In this document: positions 35,226 to 43,739 of the stretch, piece after piece
Layout: every line of letters begins with the position of its first letter
How positions within the stretch are numbered: position 1 is the stretch's first letter
Source: Fusobacterium perfoetens
GTDB lineage: Bacteria; Fusobacteriota; Fusobacteriia; Fusobacteriales; Fusobacteriaceae
Direction of reading: 5' to 3'
Assembly: GCF_021531475.1 (NCBI RefSeq)
Contig: NZ_JADYTX010000002.1
Location: 16,719 to 80,718, forward strand
Length of the DNA stretch: 64,000 bases
Notes under the pieces: generated by a model
The model's database searches: none
Seen by the model: the letters and a program-made list of their open reading frames with translations, nothing else
What the model was told of the DNA's origin: nothing
Position numbers and translations under genes: made by a program

Positions 35226-35858
35226 ATGGAAAAAAGAGCTTTTGTTTTTTTTAATGGGGTTATGGACTGGGAAAATTCTTATTATAAAAAACTTTTAGAA
35301 AATGAGAAAAACATTTACTGTGCTGACGGTGGTACAAAATATGCTTTGGATATGGGAGTTGTACCTTTAGAGATTTGGGGAGATTTGGACTCTTTGGACA
35401 AGTCTTATATAGAAAAAGCTAAAGAATTAAATGTAAAAATTTTAAAATTTAATGCAGATAAAGATTTTACAGATGGAGAACTTATAGTAAAATATCTTTC
35501 TGAAAAAGGTTTTGATAAGATTTATATTTTAGGAGGACTTGGAGGAAGAACAGACCATTTCCTAACAAATCTTAATATTGTTTTTAAATATGATAATATT
35601 ATTTTTCTTGATGAAAAGGAGATTATTTTTAGAGTAGAAGATGGAATGGAGATAAAAAATAGAAAAAATCATACTATATCTTTTATCCCAATGAGCAGTG
35701 AAGTAAATAATATTTATCTTGAGGGATTTAAGTATCCTCTTAATGGATATAATCTAAAACTTGGAGAAAGTATATGTAACAGTAATATAATTGTAGAAGA
35801 CTTGGCAAAGGTAAAATTTTCTTCAGGAAAACTACTGGGAGTATTACAAAAATTTTAA
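35226..35858 (+). CDS. thiN: Thiamine pyrophosphokinase
   Basis: Makes thiamine pyrophosphate directly from thiamine and ATP. The 210-residue sequence has the family signatures YCADGGTKYALDMG near 36, IWGDLDSLDK near 58, FNADKDFTDGELIVKYL near 76 and LGGLGGRTDHFLTNLNIV near 103. ATGGAG lies before ATG. It follows a terminator and precedes uraA. No thiamine riboswitch was seen in the short upstream gap. Confidence 0.92.
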   Translation: MEKRAFVFFNGVMDWENSYYKKLLENEKNIYCADGGTKYALDMGVVPLEIWGDLDSLDKSYIEKAKELNVKILKFNADKDFTDGELIVKYLSEKGFDKIYILGGLGGRTDHFLTNLNIVFKYDNIIFLDEKEIIFRVEDGMEIKNRKNHTISFIPMSSEVNNIYLEGFKYPLNGYNLKLGESICNSNIIVEDLAKVKFSSGKLLGVLQKF

Positions 35859-35867
35859 CTTTTTAAT

Positions 35868-35896
35868 TTGATTTTTATTGATAACTATGGTAGAAT
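35868..35896 (+). promoter_or_regulatory. Promoter of uraA
   Basis: TTGATT, 17 nt, TAGAAT with a TG before the -10. No regulator site or riboswitch is evident in the 53-nt leader. Confidence 0.7.
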
Positions 35897-35949
35897 ATTA
35901 CCCGAAAAATAATTTTTTACAAAAAATTTAATATAACTTGGAGGTTTTT

Positions 35950-37173
35950 ATGAACGAAATTTCTACTAAGGGAAAGTTAATACTAGGACTTCAACACGTA
36001 TTAGCTATGTTTGGAGCTACTGTATTAGTTCCTTTTCTTACTAAGTTAAATCCATCTGTTGCACTTTTAACAGCTGGTGTTGGAACTCTTATTTTCCATC
36101 TATGTACTAAAAAAATAGTTCCAGTTTTCTTAGGTTCTTCTTTTGCTTTTATAGGAGCTATCGCCCTTGTATTACAAGAAGAGGGAATTGCTGCTGTTAA
36201 AGGTGGAGTAATAGCTGCTGGTCTTATCTATGTACTTATGAGTTTTCTTGTAAGAATATATGGAATTGAAAAGATTAAATCTTTCTTCCCACCAATAGTT
36301 GTTGGACCAATAATAGTTGTTATAGGATTAAGACTTAGTCCTACTGCTATTTCAATGGCTGGATTTTCAAATGGAAGATTTGATCCAAAAAGTTTATTAG
36401 TTGCTGGAACAGTTGTTATCAGTATGGTTGTTATCTCTTCTGTTGGAAAATCTTTCTTAAGACTTATACCAATATTAGTTTCTGTTATTATAGGTTATGT
36501 TCTTTCTATATTCTTAGGAATGGTAGATTTCACACCTATAAGAGAGGCTAGTTGGATAGGATTTTCTCAAGATGCAATGACATCACTTACAACTTTACCT
36601 GATTTTTCTTTAACAGGAATTTTAGGAATTGCTCCAATAGCTTTCGTTGTTTTCATTGAACATATTGGAGATATTACAACAAACGGAGCTGTTGTTGGAA
36701 AAGATTTCTTTAAAAATCCCGGAATCAGTAGAACTTTATTAGGAGATGGACTTGCTACAATCGCTGCTGGATTCTTAGGTGGACCTGCAAATACAACTTA
36801 TGGAGAAAATACAGGAGTTCTTGCAGTAACAAAAGTTTACGATCCAAGCATTTTAAGAATTGCTGCTTGTTACGCAATCGTACTTTCTTTCATTGGAAAA
36901 TTTGGAGTAATATTACAAACTATTCCATCACCAGTTATGGGAGGAATTTCAGTTATTCTATTTGGAATGATAGCTTCTGTTGGAATGAGAACTCTTATTG
37001 AATCACAACTTGATTTCTCACTATCAAGAAACTTAATAATAGCTTCTCTTATCTTAGTATTTGGAATTGGGATTGATAACGTTGTTATCTGGAAAACAGT
37101 TTCATTATCAGGATTAGCTATTGCGGCTTTTGTAGGAATTATTTTAAATAAAATTTTCCCAGAGACAGAATAA
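35950..37173 (+). CDS. uraA: Uracil/xanthine permease (NCS2 family)
   Basis: A 407-residue inner-membrane nucleobase:H+ symporter with 14 short helices. It starts LGLQHVLAMFGATVLVPFLT and has VPVFLGSSFAFIGAI near 60, the acidic AFVVFIEHIGDITTNGAVVGKDF near 230 and GLATIAAGFLGGPANTTYGENTGVLAVTKVYD near 270, which is the UraA-type signature. ATG at 35950 follows GGAGG; the upstream TTG at 35938 overlaps that site and is rejected. Uracil is the likeliest substrate. Confidence 0.92.
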   Translation: MNEISTKGKLILGLQHVLAMFGATVLVPFLTKLNPSVALLTAGVGTLIFHLCTKKIVPVFLGSSFAFIGAIALVLQEEGIAAVKGGVIAAGLIYVLMSFLVRIYGIEKIKSFFPPIVVGPIIVVIGLRLSPTAISMAGFSNGRFDPKSLLVAGTVVISMVVISSVGKSFLRLIPILVSVIIGYVLSIFLGMVDFTPIREASWIGFSQDAMTSLTTLPDFSLTGILGIAPIAFVVFIEHIGDITTNGAVVGKDFFKNPGISRTLLGDGLATIAAGFLGGPANTTYGENTGVLAVTKVYDPSILRIAACYAIVLSFIGKFGVILQTIPSPVMGGISVILFGMIASVGMRTLIESQLDFSLSRNLIIASLILVFGIGIDNVVIWKTVSLSGLAIAAFVGIILNKIFPETE

Positions 37174-37179
37174 AAAATA

Positions 37180-37223
37180 AAAGGATTAACTTTCTCAAAT
37201 TAATGAGGGTTAATCCTTTTTTT
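37180..37223. terminator. Terminator between uraA and the choloylglycine hydrolase gene
   Basis: AAAGGATTAAC / GTTAATCCTTT with inner pairing and seven T; it serves convergent genes. Confidence 0.85.
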
Positions 37224-37226
37224 CTA

Positions 37227-38318
37227 TTATTTAATATTTATTTCTAAGAAATTATCTTTTTTATTATCCATTGGAAAAGATTGATATTTAACTGATGAAA
37301 AATCTATTTTCTTTAAATCAATTTTTCTTATTTGGCTGTTATCCATAGTTTTATAATAAAATTCTCTATTTGATAAGTCACTAACTGCTGTCCATTGAGT
37401 AGCACTTATTACATCTTTTGGAATATTTCCTTTGTATTCTTTTGGAAACTCTATCTCAATAGGTATATCAAAATTATTTAGAATATGAAAAGCTTTATTG
37501 ACTGCAAGTTTTGTATTTTCAACCTCTCCGATAGTATTTACATAGAAAAATGCTCTAATAAATCTTGATGGAGGAGTTATATCTCCAGGAAGTCCCAAAG
37601 CTCCTGTTCCAGCTCCAAAAGAAAATAATTCTTCTCCATTTACATTAAAAGAGTTAGCATTTCCAGAATAAATATTTATATAATTGTTAAGATTTTTTAT
37701 ATGCCATTCATAGTCAGGAGAATTTGTTAATACTCCAACTTTATTATCATAAATTTTTATTTCACCATTGTTAACTATTTCTAAAACAATATTATTTCCT
37801 CTAACGTCTCCTATTCTCCAATGAGCTGTTGGAAGAGGTTTTCCTTTATCATCATAACCAATATTTACAACTTTTATTTTTTTAATTTCCTCTTTTACTT
37901 CATCTACTGTCTCAAAGTTTGACAAAATCCAAGTTACCAATTCCATATCAGCAATAGATATATTAGCTTTTGATTTTTCATGTTCTGCTAAACTTCCATA
38001 GTGAGGAAAATAAAAAAGTCCTGCATTTAACCCTTTTTCGTTTATCCCCTCTCCGATAAACTGGTCAACCACAACACTAGCTCCAACAAATCCATATTTA
38101 GCCTTCCACTTAAGTCCATTAATTTTACCCTCTGTTGTAAGAGCTTTAAACTCTCTACCCCTTGGAGAAATAATAATTTTTCCATTTATATTACTTTCTC
38201 CAAATTCAATAGTTCTTCCTTGGACGAGATCTCCATTTTGAGTCCTAAGACTTATCCCAGTACAAGGATATGTAATAGCTGATGCCATCAAAAAAAGCGA
38301 TAATATTGTTTTCTTCAT
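37227..38318 (-). CDS. Exported choloylglycine hydrolase-family (bile salt hydrolase / penicillin V acylase) enzyme
   Basis: A 363-residue Ntn-hydrolase cutting linear amides such as conjugated bile salts, penicillin V or N-acyl homoserine lactones. The signal peptide MKKTILSLFLMASAITYP ends directly before Cys19, so cleavage would expose the nucleophilic cysteine (CTGISLRTQNGDLVQGRTIEF). Further family features: NEKGLNAGLFYFP near 93, LTNSPDYEWHIKNLNNY near 197, GLPGDITPPSRFIRAFFY near 244 and ATQWTAVSDLSNREFYYKT near 310. GGAGGG precedes ATG. Which amide it prefers is unknown. Confidence 0.87.
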   Translation of the reverse strand: MKKTILSLFLMASAITYPCTGISLRTQNGDLVQGRTIEFGESNINGKIIISPRGREFKALTTEGKINGLKWKAKYGFVGASVVVDQFIGEGINEKGLNAGLFYFPHYGSLAEHEKSKANISIADMELVTWILSNFETVDEVKEEIKKIKVVNIGYDDKGKPLPTAHWRIGDVRGNNIVLEIVNNGEIKIYDNKVGVLTNSPDYEWHIKNLNNYINIYSGNANSFNVNGEELFSFGAGTGALGLPGDITPPSRFIRAFFYVNTIGEVENTKLAVNKAFHILNNFDIPIEIEFPKEYKGNIPKDVISATQWTAVSDLSNREFYYKTMDNSQIRKIDLKKIDFSSVKYQSFPMDNKKDNFLEINIK

Positions 38319-38461
38319 AAGTCCCTCCTTTGCTGTATATTTTTTTAGACTTTGTTATTTCAAAAAAGTTTGAAATATTTTATTTTTCTTAAAATTAAAT
38401 GATGATTTTTTTCAAAAAATATAGTACAATAGTAGTAGAGAAATTTATAATAGGTGATACT

Positions 38462-39067
38462 GTGGACAGTTTTTTTCAATCCTTTGATAAAATTATTTTT
38501 TACAAAATAATTTTTATTTTTATTGCTTTTAATGTTGGGATTAAGTTTCCAGATTGGGATTTTCATCTAAATCTAAAACATAGAAGTATAGTAACTCACA
38601 GTCCTCTTATTTTAATAATTCTTTTACAATTTTACATAATGGAAAAAAGTGAGTTTTTGAGAATATTTATAAGTGGTTTTGCAATGGCTTTGACATTACA
38701 CTTTATATTTGATATTTTTCCAAAAGGTTGGTCAAGGGGGGCTTTGTTACATGTGCCGATATTAAAACTTGAACTTAAACCTTTTATATCAAAAAGTTTT
38801 TTTGCAGGCTTTATAGTTATATCACTATTTATATCACTTTATACTACAAAGAATTTGGAGGAATATTTTCTACTTGGAATTTTTTCTGTAATTAAAATTA
38901 TAAGAGATATAAAAAAAGAGGGGAAATTATTTAGACCTTTATGTTTGTTTCTAGTAAGTTTTTTATTGGTAGGAAACATAAAATATGATTCTTTGCAAAA
39001 AGAATTGATAAAAAATGGTTCTTTTTTGGTTAAACAATTTGACAAAATAAGTAAAAAAATAATATAA
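38462..39067 (+). CDS. YdjM-like membrane-bound metal-dependent hydrolase
   Basis: A 201-residue membrane protein with about five helices and the motifs KFPDWDFHLNLKHRSIVTHSPL near 30-50 and LTLHFIFDIFPKGW near 80, whose Asp and His residues match the metal-dependent hydrolase family of YdjM. I place the start at GTG 38462, preceded by AGGTGAT. ATG codons from 38399 lie in the same frame without a ribosome site and could add 21 residues. Substrate unknown. Confidence 0.65.
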   Translation: MDSFFQSFDKIIFYKIIFIFIAFNVGIKFPDWDFHLNLKHRSIVTHSPLILIILLQFYIMEKSEFLRIFISGFAMALTLHFIFDIFPKGWSRGALLHVPILKLELKPFISKSFFAGFIVISLFISLYTTKNLEEYFLLGIFSVIKIIRDIKKEGKLFRPLCLFLVSFLLVGNIKYDSLQKELIKNGSFLVKQFDKISKKII

Positions 39068-39103
39068 TATGATGATTATTAATATTGAAAGGGGAATTTT
39101 TAA

Positions 39104-39925
39104 ATGAAGGATATTAATCTTTTATCAACAAAAGCTAATGAAATCAGAAAAAACATTGTTTCTATGATAACAGAGGCTAAATCTGGACATCCAGGAGGAT
39201 CTTTATCAGCTACTGATATTTTAACAACATTATATTTTCACGAAATGAATATTGATCCAAACAATCTAAAAATGGAGAACAGAGACAGATTTGTTTTATC
39301 TAAAGGACACGCTGCTCCTGCTCTTTACGCAACTTTAGCTGAAAGAGGATACTTTGATAAATCTCTTTTAAAAACTCTTAGAAAATACGGTTCTATTTTA
39401 CAAGGTCATCCTGACATGAAAAAAGTACCAGGAGTAGAAATTTCTACTGGGTCTTTAGGTCAAGGTTTATCTGTTGCTAATGGAATGGCTTTAAACTCTA
39501 AAATCTACGGAATCGATTACAGAGTTTACGTAATAATGGGAGATGGAGAAACTCAAGAGGGACAAGTTTGGGAAGCTGCAATGACAGCAAGCCACTACAA
39601 ATTAGATAACGTTTGTGCTTTCTTAGACTTTAACAATCTTCAAATAGATGGTAATGTTGATAAAGTTATGGGTATCGAACCTGTTGCGGATAAATGGAGA
39701 GCTTTTGGTTGGCACGTAATCGAAATTGATGGACACAACTTTGAAGAAATTATAGCTGCTCTTGACGAAGCAAAAACAGTTAAAGGTAAACCAACTTTAG
39801 TTGTTGCAAAAACAGTTAAAGGTAAAGGAGTTTCATTTATGGAAAACGTTTGTGGATTCCATGGAGTTGCACCTACAGCTGAAGAATGTAAAAAAGCTTT
39901 AGAAGAATTATCTTGTAATGACTAA
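39104..39925 (+). CDS. Transketolase, N-terminal subunit
   Basis: The thiamine-diphosphate-binding half of a split transketolase of the pentose phosphate pathway. 273 residues with SGHPGGSLSATDILTTLYFHEMN near 28, KGHAAPALYATLAERGYF near 67, STGSLGQGLSVANGMA near 111 and the ThDP/Mg signature MGDGETQEGQVWEAAM near 145. GAAAGGGG precedes ATG. The C-terminal half is encoded next, 38 nt downstream; both are needed for activity. Confidence 0.95.
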   Translation: MKDINLLSTKANEIRKNIVSMITEAKSGHPGGSLSATDILTTLYFHEMNIDPNNLKMENRDRFVLSKGHAAPALYATLAERGYFDKSLLKTLRKYGSILQGHPDMKKVPGVEISTGSLGQGLSVANGMALNSKIYGIDYRVYVIMGDGETQEGQVWEAAMTASHYKLDNVCAFLDFNNLQIDGNVDKVMGIEPVADKWRAFGWHVIEIDGHNFEEIIAALDEAKTVKGKPTLVVAKTVKGKGVSFMENVCGFHGVAPTAEECKKALEELSCND

Positions 39926-39962
39926 TTAGAAAAGATTTAAAAAATTTTTGGAGGATTTAATA

Positions 39963-40892
39963 ATGATAAAAAAAGCAACAAGAGAAGCTTATGGAGAAGC
40001 TTTAGTTGAACTTGGTAAAATAAATAAAGATGTAGTTGTTTTAGACGCTGACCTTTCTGGTTCTACTAAAACTAGTTCTTTCAAAAAAGTATTTCCTGAA
40101 AGACATATAAACGTTGGGATAGCTGAGGCTGACTTAGTAGGAACTGCTGCCGGACTTGCAACTTGTGGAAGAACAGTATTTGCATCTACTTTTGCAATGT
40201 TTGAAGCAGGACGTGCTTTTGAACAAATAAGAAATACAGTAGCTTATCCTAAATTAAATGTAAAACTTGCACCTACTCATGCAGGAATATCTGTTGGAGA
40301 AGACGGAGGATCTCACCAATCAGTAGAAGATATAGCTCTTATGAGATCTATCCCTGGAATGGTTGTTTTATCTCCAGCTGATGCAACTGAAACTAAAAAA
40401 ATGGTTTTCGCTGCTGCTGAATATGACGGACCAGTTTATATCAGAATGGGAAGATTAGGAGTACCAGTAATATTTGATGAAGAAACTTATGATTTCCAAA
40501 TCGGAATTGCAAATACACTAAGAGATGGAAAAGATGTAACAATAGCAGCAACAGGACTTCTTACTTATGAGGCTTTAAAAGCTGCTGAAGAATTAGAAAA
40601 AGAGGGAATTTCAGTTAGAGTAATCAACGTAGGAACAATCAAACCTCTTGATGGAGAGACAATATTAAAAGCTGCTCAAGAAACAAAATTTATTGTTACA
40701 GCTGAAGAACATTCTGTAATTGGAGGACTTGGTTCTGCTGTATCTGAATTTTTATCAGAAGTACACCCAACAAAAGTTAAAAAAGTTGGAATCTATGATC
40801 AATTTGGTCAAAGTGGAACTGGAAATGAGCTTTTAGAAAAATACGAATTAACTTCTAAAAAACTTATCTCTGTAATAAAAGAAAACTTATAA
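39963..40892 (+). CDS. Transketolase, C-terminal subunit
   Basis: The pyrimidine-binding and C-terminal domains of split transketolase, 309 residues. VVLDADLSGSTKTSSFKKVFPERHINVGIAEADLVGTAAGLA lies at about 25-65, followed by APTHAGISVGEDGGSHQSVEDIALMRSIPGM near 105 and the C-terminal ILKAAQETKFIVTAEEHSVIGGLGSAV. ATG at 39963 follows GGAGG; the TTG at 39948 lies within that site and is rejected. DXP synthase is excluded because the N-terminal half is transketolase. Confidence 0.95.
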   Translation: MIKKATREAYGEALVELGKINKDVVVLDADLSGSTKTSSFKKVFPERHINVGIAEADLVGTAAGLATCGRTVFASTFAMFEAGRAFEQIRNTVAYPKLNVKLAPTHAGISVGEDGGSHQSVEDIALMRSIPGMVVLSPADATETKKMVFAAAEYDGPVYIRMGRLGVPVIFDEETYDFQIGIANTLRDGKDVTIAATGLLTYEALKAAEELEKEGISVRVINVGTIKPLDGETILKAAQETKFIVTAEEHSVIGGLGSAVSEFLSEVHPTKVKKVGIYDQFGQSGTGNELLEKYELTSKKLISVIKENL

Positions 40893-40903
40893 TTTTTTTA
40901 TTA

Positions 40904-40950
40904 AGGCTGTTGCATACTTTGGCTAAAACTTGTAAAAGTTGCAACAGCCT
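40904..40950. repeat. GGCTGTTGCA hairpin repeat without T-run
   Basis: A perfect 11-bp inverted repeat AGGCTGTTGCA / TGCAACAGCCT with a 25-nt loop, between transketolase and ftsX. It lacks the T-run of its relatives at 19097, 52750 and 59371. Confidence 0.75.
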
Positions 40951-40984
40951 ATTATTAAACAAATTTTTGATAGGATGGTAGTAT

Positions 40985-41806
40985 ATGCAAAACGAATCTA
41001 AACAATTATTTATCTCCCTTGAAATGGTAAAATCTTTTTTAAGCATTATTTTTGCTACAATTGTTTTTAATTTTTTTATTTCTGGTATATTAAATACCAA
41101 TAACCAAATAAAAACCCTTAAAAATACAGATTTTATTTCTGCTGAATTACAAAATAATCTATCGCTTGAACAAAAAAAGGATTTAGAAGTAAAACTTCTT
41201 AATATTCCTGAAATAAAAAAAGTTACATACATCGACAGTTTTATAGCCTTTCAAAATCTTCAAAATGATTTGGGAATAGTACTTCCACAAGCTGAAAACC
41301 CATTGCCAGATTCTTTGAGAATATATGTAAAAAATCTTAATAATTTTGAAAAAATACAAGAGATTTTAGACTCAACTCAAGAGATAAAAGAATATTTTTT
41401 AGATACTACTTATTCTGATAATATAAATAGAAAGATTAAGTTTTTTGATATGTTATCAATAATCCTTACTATAAGTACAGCTTTTGTTGGATTTATAATT
41501 ATAACAATAGCTTCAATGCAGTTTAAAATTGATTATGTAGGTACTCTTATAAATGTAGGATATAATAAAAATACAATCAATGCTACAAAAACTATAAATC
41601 TTCTTCCATTTACTTTAGCTGTGTTATCTGGAGAGGTAATAGCTTTTAATGTGTATTATCTAATTAGAAATTGGTTGATTTCTAGTGAAATTTGCTCATC
41701 TGTTTTGACTATTAATCAAATATCATGGGTACAATTTTTCCTTAATTTACTTGTTATAATTATTATCTGGTTACTTCCAGTAAAAGAAAGATGGGAGAAT
41801 GAATAA
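40985..41806 (+). CDS. ftsX: FtsX-like permease of cell division
   Basis: A 273-residue inner-membrane protein. Helix 1 (about 15-37) is followed by a periplasmic domain of about 110 residues (FISAELQNNLSLEQKKDLEVKLL, DSLRIYVKN), then three C-terminal helices (about 150-265), the FtsX topology. FtsX normally works with the ATPase FtsE, which is not adjacent. The next gene, overlapping by one base, is an EnvC-like hydrolase activator, the known FtsX partner, which supports the call. Confidence 0.8.
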   Translation: MQNESKQLFISLEMVKSFLSIIFATIVFNFFISGILNTNNQIKTLKNTDFISAELQNNLSLEQKKDLEVKLLNIPEIKKVTYIDSFIAFQNLQNDLGIVLPQAENPLPDSLRIYVKNLNNFEKIQEILDSTQEIKEYFLDTTYSDNINRKIKFFDMLSIILTISTAFVGFIIITIASMQFKIDYVGTLINVGYNKNTINATKTINLLPFTLAVLSGEVIAFNVYYLIRNWLISSEICSSVLTINQISWVQFFLNLLVIIIIWLLPVKERWENE

Positions 41807-42912
41807 TGAAGAAGTTGTGCATATCTCTTTTATTATGTTTTGTAAGTTTAGTTAGTTATTCTGATACAAAAGCTAATATGACTAATAAACTAAAAAAAAT
41901 AGATATGGAGATTAATTCAAAAAAACTTGCTATAAAAAAAATTGATACACAAAAAAAATCACTAGAAGAGCAGATTGAAGATATTAGAAAAGATATTGTA
42001 AAGTTAAATGAAGATAAAAAAAATATAGAAGATGATATAGAGGCTACATTAAAGAAAATAGACTATAGCCATATTAACTTAGATTTTAGTAAAAAAGAGC
42101 TAGAAAGAAAAAAAGCGGAGTTTCAAGCAAAAATCATAGCATGGAGTAGAAGAAAAAATAATAATCTTTCTTTTGAAGAAGATGCTATGCTTAAGAGACA
42201 ATTCGGAAAAATACTTTATGATGATATGAAAAAAATAGAACATATCAAAAGAGTAAAACAAGATATCTCTATTGTCAGTGCTAATATAGAAAATGAAAAG
42301 AAAAAATTAAGTTCTTTGAAAAATCAACTTAATAGAAATATACAAGCTACAGCATCAAAGGAAAAAGAAAAAAATCGTTTGATAGCTCGTCTTAATTCTG
42401 AAAAAAGTAGACATATTTCAAAATTAAGCTCTTTAGAAAAAGAGAAAGCTCGTATTCAAAAAGAGATTGAAAAAATTATCTATTCACAATCGGTTTCTAA
42501 ACCAAGTAAGAGTGTAGATTATTCAGTGGCTATTAAAGGACTTGGTAAAGGGGTTAAACCTTTAGAAGATGGAAAAGTTGTAGTTCAATTTAGAGAGAAG
42601 AAAACACAAAATATTTCAAGTAATGGTGTAGAGATAGAATCAAGACTAGGTGCTCCAGTAAGAACAACCCATAAAGGAAAAATTATCTATGTTGGAAAAA
42701 TTCAAGGTCTTGGTAAAGTTGTAATGATTGATTATGGATATAATACAATCGGAGTTTATGGAAACTTAATCTCTTCTAAAGTTACAGTTGGAAAAAAAGT
42801 AAATCAAGGAGAGGACATTGGAGTTTTAGGACTTTCTATGGACGGAAAACCAGTTCTTTATTACGAAGTTAGACTTAACTTGAAATCAATTAACCCAATC
42901 AATGTTTTATAA
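41806..42912 (+). CDS. envC: EnvC-like murein hydrolase activator (coiled coil + LytM/M23)
   Basis: A 368-residue periplasmic protein with a signal peptide (residues 1-19), a long coiled coil (about 25-225, very rich in Lys/Glu/Ile) and a C-terminal LytM/M23 domain (about 250-368: GVEIESRLGAPVRTTHKGKIIYVG, GLGKVVMIDYGYNTIGVYGNL, YYEVRLN). The zinc-binding HxxxD and HxH residues of active M23 peptidases are replaced (RLGAPVR, YGNL), as in EnvC, so it probably activates amidases rather than cutting. Its start overlaps the ftsX stop. Confidence 0.85.
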   Translation: MKKLCISLLLCFVSLVSYSDTKANMTNKLKKIDMEINSKKLAIKKIDTQKKSLEEQIEDIRKDIVKLNEDKKNIEDDIEATLKKIDYSHINLDFSKKELERKKAEFQAKIIAWSRRKNNNLSFEEDAMLKRQFGKILYDDMKKIEHIKRVKQDISIVSANIENEKKKLSSLKNQLNRNIQATASKEKEKNRLIARLNSEKSRHISKLSSLEKEKARIQKEIEKIIYSQSVSKPSKSVDYSVAIKGLGKGVKPLEDGKVVVQFREKKTQNISSNGVEIESRLGAPVRTTHKGKIIYVGKIQGLGKVVMIDYGYNTIGVYGNLISSKVTVGKKVNQGEDIGVLGLSMDGKPVLYYEVRLNLKSINPINVL

Positions 42913-42932
42913 AGTGTTGTTAGGAGAGAAAT

Positions 42933-43739
42933 ATGAAAGAAAAATGTGTTATTTTTTATAATTCTACAAAAGCAAAAGCTGTTGAGATTTATACAGATTT
43001 GAAGAATTTTTTGAAAGAAAAAAATATATCTCTCCTACCAAAAGAAAAAATTACTGAGGCAACTTTTGCTATTGTAATCGGTGGAGATGGGACACTTCTT
43101 AGAGCTTCAAAGGAGATAATAAAAAATGAATCTATCCCTGTGATAGCTATTAATGCAGGAAGGTTAGGTTTTCTTACGGAGATAAAAGAGATAGAGGCTC
43201 GTGAGATTTGCGAAAGCTATCTAAAAGGAGATTATAAAATATACAGTAGAGGACTTTTAGATGCAAAAATAAATAATGAAACTTATAATATACTTAATGA
43301 GGTAGTGATAACTACTGGACCTTTAGATAAAAAATTAGTCTCTGTAGATATTTTTTCAGATAGTGGAAAAATAAATACCTATACTGGTGATGGAGTAATT
43401 ATAGCCACTCCAACTGGGTCAACAGGATATTCTCTTTCAGCTGGAGGACCTATTGTTTCATATTATCTTGACGCAATTATTATAACTCCTATTGCACCTC
43501 ACAATCTTTCTACAAGACCGATTGTTTTATCATCTGAGGAGGTTTTGTACGCCAAAGTTAATTATAATGATGTAAGTAATTTTTTGATAATAGATGGGGA
43601 TTTTATAAAAAAATTAAATGTTAATGACAAAATTACTATTAGTTATTCTGATAAAAAACTTAATTTAGTTTTACCAAAGGAAAGAAATTATTATTCTATC
43701 CTAAAAGAAAAATTAAAATGGGGAGATAATTTATGCTAA
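42933..43739 (+). CDS. nadK: NAD kinase
   Basis: Makes NADP from NAD and ATP or polyphosphate. 268 residues with the catalytic VIGGDGTLLRASKEI near 49, INAGRLGFLTEIKE near 73, NEVVITTG near 124 and TGDGVIIATPTGSTGYSLSAGGPIV near 151. Third gene of the ftsX-era operon. It overlaps recN by 7 nt. Confidence 0.96.
   Translation: MKEKCVIFYNSTKAKAVEIYTDLKNFLKEKNISLLPKEKITEATFAIVIGGDGTLLRASKEIIKNESIPVIAINAGRLGFLTEIKEIEAREICESYLKGDYKIYSRGLLDAKINNETYNILNEVVITTGPLDKKLVSVDIFSDSGKINTYTGDGVIIATPTGSTGYSLSAGGPIVSYYLDAIIITPIAPHNLSTRPIVLSSEEVLYAKVNYNDVSNFLIIDGDFIKKLNVNDKITISYSDKKLNLVLPKERNYYSILKEKLKWGDNLC

Noticed and set aside
35162..35949. Thiamine pyrophosphate or purine riboswitch near thiN and uraA
   Set aside because: The gaps are too short, and none of the conserved core sequences of those riboswitches was seen.
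38360..38566. Minus-strand frame overlapping the YdjM-like gene
   Set aside because: Antisense shadow of the real gene with no family resemblance and no ribosome site.
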